Origin: Anodontia alba
Taxonomy: Eukaryota; Mollusca; Bivalvia; Lucinida; Lucinidae
Length of the DNA: 64,000 nt
Direction of reading: 5' to 3'
Assembly (NCBI GenBank): GCA_964016985.1
Contig: OZ024836.1
Span: 42,032,803 to 42,096,802, forward strand
The position numbers and the translations under genes were made by a program. This document shows, piece after piece, positions 57,233-64,000 of this stretch; the first letter of the stretch is position 1, and every line of letters begins with the position of its first letter. Under the pieces are notes generated by a model. It was given only the letters and a program-made list of their open reading frames with translations. It had not been told where the DNA came from and did no database searches.

Positions 57233-57889
57233 TTAAGATGGTACTAAAGTCAGAGGTCGATTTTTCAAAAAATCCAACTTTTTTTCTAATATGTTTTATT
57301 TGAATGTAGGATCTGTGGCAAATAAGAAAATGATTAAAAAATTATAGGTCGCTGTGCAATATTTTGTGGCAGCGCCCCAAAAGAAGGGCTGGTCACGTGC
57401 ACAAAGTTTGATTATTTTATTACATGAAAAAAAATCAAGTTATCCTTTAATTAAGCCTCAGATAAAAAGAAAGGTGGTAATATTTTGGGGTTTGAGGCTT
57501 ATATCAGATCTTTGATCATATTTCAGTAAAGCAAACCAGAAATATCAACAAGTTGATCACATTTAAGAAAAAAAACAGGGTTCTTTTGGCTCTTACCCGG
57601 GTCCATATACAGCTGACAGATACAAAAATAATTCAGAAAACATAATAATTAGAGAAAAATGTATTTCTAAAATCTAATGTTTTCTTATACTCCTTCCGAT
57701 TATATAACTTATTATTATCTATCAAAAACTGAAAAGAAATATAAAGGTCACTGTTCGAAAAGTTTTTTGGAATTACCTCCCTTGACCAAAAAAAGCACAA
57801 AATCACAGATTTTAAGCCTGAGTGGCCCTATAGCCTTCATGTACCACCTGTTTTTTATCCAACTCAAACTAGTATTAGATAATCAAAAG

Positions 57890-58330
57890 AATTAGTTTCA
57901 GCTCTTGAATCAGCCATATTGTATTACACATACAAGAGTTATGGCCCCTGAAATATTTTAAGATAAAGTGTACACTTGTCATTATTTATTATCTGATTTG
58001 TACCAACTTGGTATATAAAATATTCAAGTATTATTTGATTTCATCAAACTGCACCAAGTATTAAATAATCAAAAGGTCAGGTTTCATCTCTTGAACCAGT
58101 CATACTGTATTACATATGTAAGAGTTATGGCCCCTGAATCTATGAAAAACCACTAATTTTAACATAGTGTATACACTTAAGTCATTATTTATCATCTGAT
58201 TTGAATCAAATTGTTAAGAAAAGGTTAGACAGGCCAAAGTTCTTGTGTTTTTCTTGAACCTGCCATAACAAATTAACCCTGGAAGAGTTATGACCCCTGA
58301 AATAGGAGAAAAAATCTCAGTATTAAAGTT
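57890..58330 (+). repeat. Three diverged tandem units of about 185 bp
   Basis: Units centred at 57950, 58130 and 58290 share TCTTGAANCNGCCATA, TATTACA and AAGAGTTATGGCCCCTGAA. Strong divergence suggests an old array. No ends of an HT element are visible. Confidence 0.55.
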
Positions 58331-58826
58331 TTTGTAGAACCTTCTACTGATCATCTGAATTTTGCAAAATTAGGAAAAAGTTAGATGACCACAAGATTCT
58401 GTGTCATTTCTCAAAATACTTGAGTCACATGATGCATGCCACGGTCAAGCCCGGCTTGAAACCGTAAAATAATCATTTTAAAATCATTAGTTACAAGTCT
58501 GCACACTGTTTATTCCCTGTTACCCCATGATATATGCAATAACTGGTGTACATGAAAGAACGCATTATAAGGAGAAATTTCATAACGCTTCTGTTTACAA
58601 AGCTTAGTTCAGTTTTTTTGCAATTTTGTGTCATTTTTTTTTTTTTTTTTTTTTTGTTTTTTGCACTGAATATCATTTTTACCTTAATTATTTGGATAAA
58701 CAGGTAGGTCCAAATCAGATGCTGCAGAATTCAAAGTAGAACACATTTTATATAGGTGTGTTTGGGTAATGTGTGTGGGACAAACTGCTGTTTCTTAAGA
58801 ATCAGTATATCTGGACAGTTTCTGTG

Positions 58827-59040
58827 TTAACCCTTGTCCTGCTGAACCCGGATATACCCTGCCTTTGCAAACAGTGTAGATCCAGATCAGTTGGCTTCTG
58901 AAGAAGCCAACTGATCTGGATCTGCACAGTTTGTCATTAAGTATGTGAATTTGATTCAACAACCTGGATCAAGTAATATGATTGGCTAAAAATTGGAGAT
59001 GGGCGTGGCCTTTTAATTTATTCAGCAGGACAAGGGTTAA
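58827..59040. mobile_element. piggyBac-like MITE flanked by TTAA, copy 2, with internal hairpin
   Basis: Ends TTAA-CCCTTGTCCTGCTGAA and the exact inverse TTCAGCAGGACAAGGG-TTAA. The centre is a perfect 20 bp hairpin (58879-58898 and 58903-58922, 4 bp loop) extending imperfectly to CAGTGTAG / CTGCACAG. Copy 1 (6785) has lost most of one hairpin arm. RNA from this element would fold into a long stem. Confidence 0.8.
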
Positions 59041-59841
59041 AGGTGCCCTATCAAGGAACTTCTAAGTACTAAGCAACATATGATAATAGTAATAAATTAT
59101 CTAGATAAGCCTCTCATCTAGAGCACTTAAATGTATATAGTTCTGGTAATTTTTCATCTGATATTACATCCATTTGAAGATTATTTATGCCCATTGTATT
59201 CTAAATGCTTTGTGTCTAACAGAGTAGTGAGCCTAATCTTCATAAAAGTATATTTGTAGCTAAACTGAGGTTACACCAGAGAGCACATTATAGCAAAGAC
59301 GTATAAAATTACAAGATTCGCAACTAAACGAAATCCCGCAATATCTCGTGCGTCCCTGTGTTAAGAGTCCTACGGTCGAGAGAGCCGCGCGAGACTTTCG
59401 TTACCAAGACAACACAGGTACGCTATCGCCGGTATCGCTCGAAAGAGCGAACAACCATGACCGTAATTCTTGATTGTTTTCTCTCACAGCATAAATAAAC
59501 ATTACCTTTTTTTTCTTGATTGTTTTCTCTAACAGCATAAATAACCATTATCTTTTTTTTTCACAAGGCGTCATTCATACTATTTAATTGATAAAAAGGA
59601 GAAATGAATTTGTAAAAGTCGGCGATTTTCAAGAGGCAAAAGACATCGAAGATTCACAGCTGCCGGTAAAAATCTGTCAGGTGTTTTCATTTCGATTATT
59701 TTCTGTCCCGATCAGCATCAGAATCTCAATGATACTTGATTTTTTTTAATTTATTCATTCGGGGTTTTACGTTTCTTTCAAGATTATTTCACTTATATCG
59801 AGGCGACCGTTAATCAGATGCGGGCCTGATGTTTTTGGAGT

Positions 59842-60440
59842 TACAAAACTGGCAATGCCCTACAACTGTGTTCCATAACAAATAATGGGTAGGGTGAATG
59901 AAATAAACATTTTCACCTGTTCTATGATGATTTAAGACCTGAAATGCTGGCCAACACAGGATAAGATATAATTTTAACTAATAATAATAATATCTGACAT
60001 AAAAAGCAGAAAACTGAAAAGTTTTATGTGTTACAAAATGGGCAATGCCCCGTCAACTATTCCATAACAATGGGAGGGCGTTTGGAATAAACATATAAAC
60101 TCATAAATATTACATATTTTAGGATGATACAGGGCTTGAAATGCGGGCCAACACAGGTTCAGGTATAACTGTAACTAACAGTAATAATATCTGACAGAAA
60201 ATTTAGAAAACTGAAATGTTTTTGCGTTACAAAATGGGTAATGCCTTGGCAACAACCAATGGTTCCAGTGCATATAACGGGTGGGGGTATATGAAATACA
60301 ACACACGTTTAATGCATGGTTTGGCCGATTTAGCATTTTAAAATGCTGGCCAACACAGGATCAGATATAATTTTAACTAAAAATTATAGTATCAGACAGA
60401 AAACGCAGAAAACTGAAATGTTTTTCGTGTTACAAAAGGG
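59842..60440 (+). repeat. Tandem repeat, three units of about 195 bp plus a partial
   Basis: Units begin TTACAAAAYKGGCAATGCC at about 59842, 60033, 60229 and 60430. Each contains GGCCAACACAGG, ATATAATTTTAACTAA and AATATCTGACA. Divergence is moderate. Small open frames across them are not periodic genes. Confidence 0.65.
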
Positions 60441-60819
60441 CAATGATTTGGAAAACTCGCATCAGTCTTTCATCACTCAATGTGTACAGCACTGTTCAAC
60501 GTCTTCTTTCTCAGTTGGTTCGGCAGATGTGCAAAAATAACTGGGTAGTTAGTAAACTTGAGACATTCAAGGACCTATTTCGTTCCCTTAAATTCGCTAC
60601 ATAAAGTAAGAAGTTATATAAAACTTACTTGAAATCTGCTAAAAATTCATGCTCCAGTCTTCATGATGAAACCCGTTTTTGTTGGTAAAACGATGTTGTT
60701 TTGACTAATTCATGACATAAACGGACACAGTTGATTAAATAAAATCTATTGAAGGCAACAGTTTTTAACAGTAACGATCATACGATAGTATTTCATCAAT
60801 AAATATTTCTTGGCGAAGA

Positions 60820-60900
60820 AAAAAACAAGATGGCGGCAAGTGACGCTATCGGTTCTCGAACATCTCTCGCGGTTTCTCGGGTAACACGAGATGTGTTGGT
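60820..60900 (+). promoter_or_regulatory. CpG-richer spot with YY1-like motif and possible first exon
   Basis: ACAAGATGGCGGCAAG (60826-60841) matches the YY1 consensus, which in animal promoters often overlaps the start codon. From this ATG (60831) a frame runs MAASDAIGSRTSLAVSR to a possible donor CGG|GTAACA at 60882. CTCTCGCGGTTTCTCGGG follows. It lies inside the TTAA-flanked element, so it may be transposon-derived. No second exon was found. Confidence 0.25.
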
Positions 60901-62065
60901 TCTTTCTATTACGCGGAGAACAAGTTGCAAATCCTTGTATTATTTACGTCCTTGATTATAGCCATTACTTAAAGATGCACAATTCTGGGCAGTACCACCA
61001 AAAAGTATTGACTTTCTTGTTACTCCATGAAAACATGAACTTGGTACCCTTTAGATGTATCATGATAGCTGTGTTGTAATATACATATTCTGGCATATTT
61101 CCATTATAGACAATCATTTTGAGGATTTCCTGTGTTCATTTGATTTGGAGAGTTATGTTCTGTATAAATATGAACAAATAAAATCAAAATACAGGGTTAC
61201 TCTTCAAAATGCAAGCTTTGCATGGTTACTTTAGATAAGTGGACAGGGACACTCATATATTGATATAACTGGACACAGTATTAAAAAATGTGACACTTTC
61301 ACTGATAAGTTTTCCATCTTAGGTTTCTGTATGGTTGTTTACTTTGGAATTAAAGTTAACCATTATATAGCTACCAATAAATAAAGACAAAATTCAGTGC
61401 ATTTCTTCAAACCTTAAGGTTTTGTTACCTCAAATAAGTAGACAGGGTCATTCAAATTGGTAAAAGTGGACAATATACTATATAAATGTTAACACACAGG
61501 AGTGAACAATTATCCAGATAAGGACTAAGATAATATCTTTTCCAAAGAAATAACCATACAGAATTCTCATCTGAATAATTTGATCATAACCATTTTATAC
61601 TATCAATAAACAAGTAAATTCACTGCCTTCAAAAACCAAATATATTTTGGATTACGATATAGAGTTACCTCCTGTAAATAGAGCAGAATACGATTTTGCC
61701 TCTGACTTTAGTACCACCTTAAGTATAGGCAGGTACATTGAGATGTGTTCGAGGTAAAAGGAGTCCAACTGCAATGGGAGCTTCATACCAAAACCTCTGC
61801 TTGAAGAGAACAACTGTTTCTTTTGTAAATCCATTTTAGTTGGGATACCCCCTAAAGGGTAATTGGCAAACAGTGCAGACCCTGATCAGAAAACCCAGAA
61901 TGTGGCATCTGATCAAGGTCTACACTGTTGGCATTAATAAAACAAATTTCTATAGAACATAGTAATAATAAAAACTAACCAGAAATCCTACCGTTAGAAG
62001 CAGACCAATCCAAATAGTTGTGGTAGAAGATCCACTTGACATAAATGGATTAAAAACCATTTTGG

Positions 62066-62091
62066 TTTTTTTTTTTTTTTTTTTTTTTTTT
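62066..62091 (+). repeat. Poly-T tract
   Basis: An uninterrupted T-run followed by CAG, giving an acceptor-like appearance by chance. Confidence 0.8.
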
Positions 62092-62185
62092 TCAGTAAAA
62101 CTTTACCAGGAGTCTATTGAAGAAAGTTATAAGTTAGAGGCAGTGAGAGAAAGTACCTTCAGACATGTACTCAGTAAACACTCAG

Positions 62186-62890
62186 ATCAGCCCATATATC
62201 TGCCTGGTCTGGTCAGTCTTCGCTATCCACGCCCATATATCTGCCTGGTCTGGTCAGTCTTTGCAGTCCACGCTCATAAATCTGCCTGGTCTGGTCAGTC
62301 TTCGCAGTCCACGCCCATATATCTGCCTGGTCTGCTCAGTCTTCGCAGTCCACGCCCATATATCTGCCTGGTCTGGTCAGTCTTCGCAGTCCACGCCCAT
62401 ATATCTGCCTGGTCTGCTCAGTCTTCGCAGTCCACACCCATATATCTGCCTGGTCTGGTCAGTCTTCGCTGTTCACGCCCATATATCTGCCTGGTCTCTC
62501 TGTCTTCGCAGTCCACGCCCATATATCTGCCTGGTCTGGTCAGTCTTCGCAGTCCACGCCCATATATCTGCCTGGTCTGCTCAGTCTTCGCAGTCCACGC
62601 CCATATATCTGCCTAGTCTGTCTGCTCAGTCTTCGCAGTCCACGCCCATATATCTGCCTAGTCTGCTCAGTCTTCGTAGTCCACGCCCATATATCTGCCT
62701 GGGCTGGTCAGTCTTCGCTGTTCACGCCCATATATCTGCCTGGTCTGGTCAGTCTTCGCTGTTCACGCCCATATATCTGCCTGGTCTGGTCAGTCTTCGC
62801 AGTCCACGCTCATATATCTGCCGGATCTGGTCAGTCTTCGCAGTCCACGCTCATATATCTGCCTGGTCTGGTCAGTCTTCGCTGTCCACA
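62186..62890 (+). repeat. 41 bp minisatellite, about 17 units
   Basis: The unit begins CCACGCCCATATATCTGCCT and continues GGTCTGGTCAGTCTTCGCAGT. Variants include GGTCTGCTCAG and CGCTGTTCACGC. The + strand unit contains no TAA, TAG or TGA in any frame, and 41 is not a multiple of 3, so long overlapping frames (62020-62616 and 62165-63019) read the same 41-residue period. These frames are artefacts of the repeat unless transcription is shown. The units begin after CTCAGATCAGCCC, resembling the arm of the MITE at 52120, a possible origin. Confidence 0.9.
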
Positions 62891-63099
62891 TGTACTTTCA
62901 CCTCCAGATTCATTTTAATTGCAGAGACTTTCATTATGACCCTTCTGTCATCTGGATATGACTTAAAAAATGTTCAGAGGGACGTAAAACATGAAATCAT
63001 CATCAACTACCAGAACTGACACTGACTCCTTGGCTATCCACTGAGAATCCAGCAAAGATTCCGATTGGACTGCCTTGAATGTGTGTGACCTAGCCAGGA

Positions 63100-63957
63100 G
63101 GTTATAAAGCTTTTTTCATGCTCAACTCAGCTGAGCATGAAATTTTCCCTGCTAATAAATATGAAAATGCCAACAATAGTTGGCATATTTAGCTCAGCTG
63201 AACAGCATTCACAGAGAGCTATTGCACTACCCTCTGTGTTGGCGTTGGCATCGGCGTCCACAAATGTTAAAGTTTTCGTTAAAGTTTTTAAGACCTCAAA
63301 ATTTTCTAACCTTATCACCGATCTGATTCATCTTTGGTATGATGATACATATTGGTCCAAAATTTTACCCAGTTTCCAATCACCCCCACCCCCCAGCCCC
63401 AGTTCATGTTAAGGTCAAGGTCTTAGTCATGTCAAAATTTTCATGTTAAAATTTTTGTCAAAGTTTTTAGGACCTCATTACTTCTAAATCAAGTGATGGA
63501 TTTATTTTATATTTAATATCATGATATATGCTGGTCCTAAGTTTTTATCAGCTCCATCAGCACTCATGACAGTGACCTTGGGGTCTTGGTCACAGACTTA
63601 GAATTTTAAAAATGTTAAAGTTTTTGTTTAAGTTTTTAAGACCTCATTATTTCCTAACCTTATCACCAAATTAATTCATCTTTGGTTTGATGAAAATTTT
63701 GCACAGTGCAATCCCCTCCCCCCCACACACACCCCAGGTCATGTCAAAATCAAGGTTACAGACTTAGAAAAAAGAAATGTGCAATATCACGCGAGCTATC
63801 CTGTCTGGCAACAGGTCTTGTCATATTTATTAGCAGAGAAATTTTCATGCACAGCTATGTTTAGCAAGAAAGAATTTGCAATTGTTAGTAATTTGAGATT
63901 CATTAGTAGGATAAATTTCATGCTAAGCAGATTTGAGCATTGAAAAAGTTAATAACC
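63100..63957. mobile_element. MITE family H, copy 2, split by HT24
   Basis: The left half has GGTTATAAAGCTTTTTTCA and CAACTCAGCTGAGCATG; the right half (63823-63957) has AGCAAGAAAGAATTTGCAAT and ends AAAAAGTTAATAACC. Both halves align with the continuous copy at 29715-29892. Confidence 0.65.
63191..63822 (+). mobile_element. HT24: hairpin-tailed element nested in a MITE
   Basis: 5' AGCTCAGCTGAAC after CATATTT, GCGTTGGCATCGGCGTCC, three units with AAAGTTTTTAAGACCTCA and GGTCAAGGTC, and tail GCGAGCTATCC with hairpin CCTGT-ctggca-ACAGG then TCTTGTC. Same family as HT22 but with more units (632 versus 317 bp). Confidence 0.75.
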
Positions 63958-64000
63958 ACAGGGTCAGTCTTTGCCAGGCCTACATGTCTGAAAGTACATT

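Larger units (their letters stand above)
57237..61718. mobile_element. Large non-autonomous DNA element flanked by TTAA
   Basis: TTAA at 57233-57236 and 61719-61722 flank 20 bp terminal inverted repeats GRTGGTACTAAAGTCAGAGG (one mismatch). TTAA duplication points to piggyBac or Kolobok superfamilies. The 4482 bp interior has no transposase frame. It includes diverged tandem units around GAGTTATGGCCCCTGAA (57896-58330), a nested piggyBac-like MITE (58827-59040), about 195 bp tandem units (59842-60440), two CpG-richer spots (59330-59460, 60826-60900) and a three-fold diverged repeat with GGACAGGG (61200-61690). It may be a composite or an accidental pair of MITE ends; the one-mismatch match and TTAA argue for one element. 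Confidence 0.55.

Noticed and set aside
62165..63019. 284-codon and overlapping 198-codon open frames as protein genes
   Set aside because: They lie almost wholly in a 41 bp minisatellite without stop codons in any + frame. Two different frames give the same periodic peptide, and there is no start context, domain or non-repeat support.
1..64000. LINE or LTR retroelement coding sequence
   Set aside because: No reverse transcriptase, integrase or capsid motif was seen in any frame, despite SINEs that need a LINE partner.

Overview
This looks like a stretch of animal genome, most likely a mollusc and probably a bivalve. It is AT-rich, has no bacterial-type genes, and is packed with tRNA-derived SINEs, mariner and hAT relics, foldback MITEs and repeats carrying degenerate GTCC/GTCT microsatellites. 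The assignment rests on general resemblance to bivalve repeat landscapes, not on a search. Only two short stretches look like host exons: 7077-7176 and 36737-36849, both on the + strand. Their phases match, so they could be consecutive exons of one unidentified gene with a 29.6 kb intron, but this is tentative.

The dominant component is a set of about 24 repeats that I call hairpin-tailed (HT) elements, HT1 to HT24. They follow a T-run. The 5' end carries a short palindrome (for example AGCTCACCTGAGC...GCTCAGGTGAGCT) followed by GTCY-type microsatellite. The body is usually a tandem array of 128 to 184 bp units. The 3' end carries an inverted copy of the 5' motif, a compact hairpin and then TCTTGTT or TCTTGTC. 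This resembles Helentron-derived non-autonomous elements (HINE/DINE-1 type, and bivalve 'pearl'-like elements). At least five terminal types share this design, and all copies point the same way (+).

Layout. 1-7 kb: SINE, 3' half of a mariner (-), palindromic MITE, HT2 nested in HT1, HT3, a piggyBac-like MITE. 7 kb: candidate exon with HT4 starting 15 bp behind its donor site. 9.2-21.0 kb: a nest in which outer element HT5 is interrupted by HT6, HT7 (itself carrying two hAT elements and a SINE), HT8 (with a 128 bp array) and HT9. 21-27 kb: HT10, a decayed array split by a hAT-like element, HT12. 27.8-29.2 kb: a 20 bp minisatellite. 30.7-33.2 kb: a composite of two different mariners, interrupted by HT13. 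33.3-51.0 kb: almost continuous HT elements (HT14-HT21) with the second candidate exon at 36.7 kb. 51-64 kb: an intact-looking SINE with a 14 bp target duplication, several MITEs, a 4.5 kb element flanked by TTAA, a 41 bp minisatellite and HT24 nested in a MITE.

Two things stand out. The HT arrays repeat nuclear-receptor-like motifs (AGGTCA half sites, perfect AGGTCAnnnTGACCT palindromes, TCAAGGTCA) and YY1-like motifs (CAAGATGGCNGCC) many times. The nests also allow empty-site tests: removing HT13 restores the mariner reading frame and its D34D spacing exactly. Boundaries come from reading termini by eye, and family names need database confirmation.
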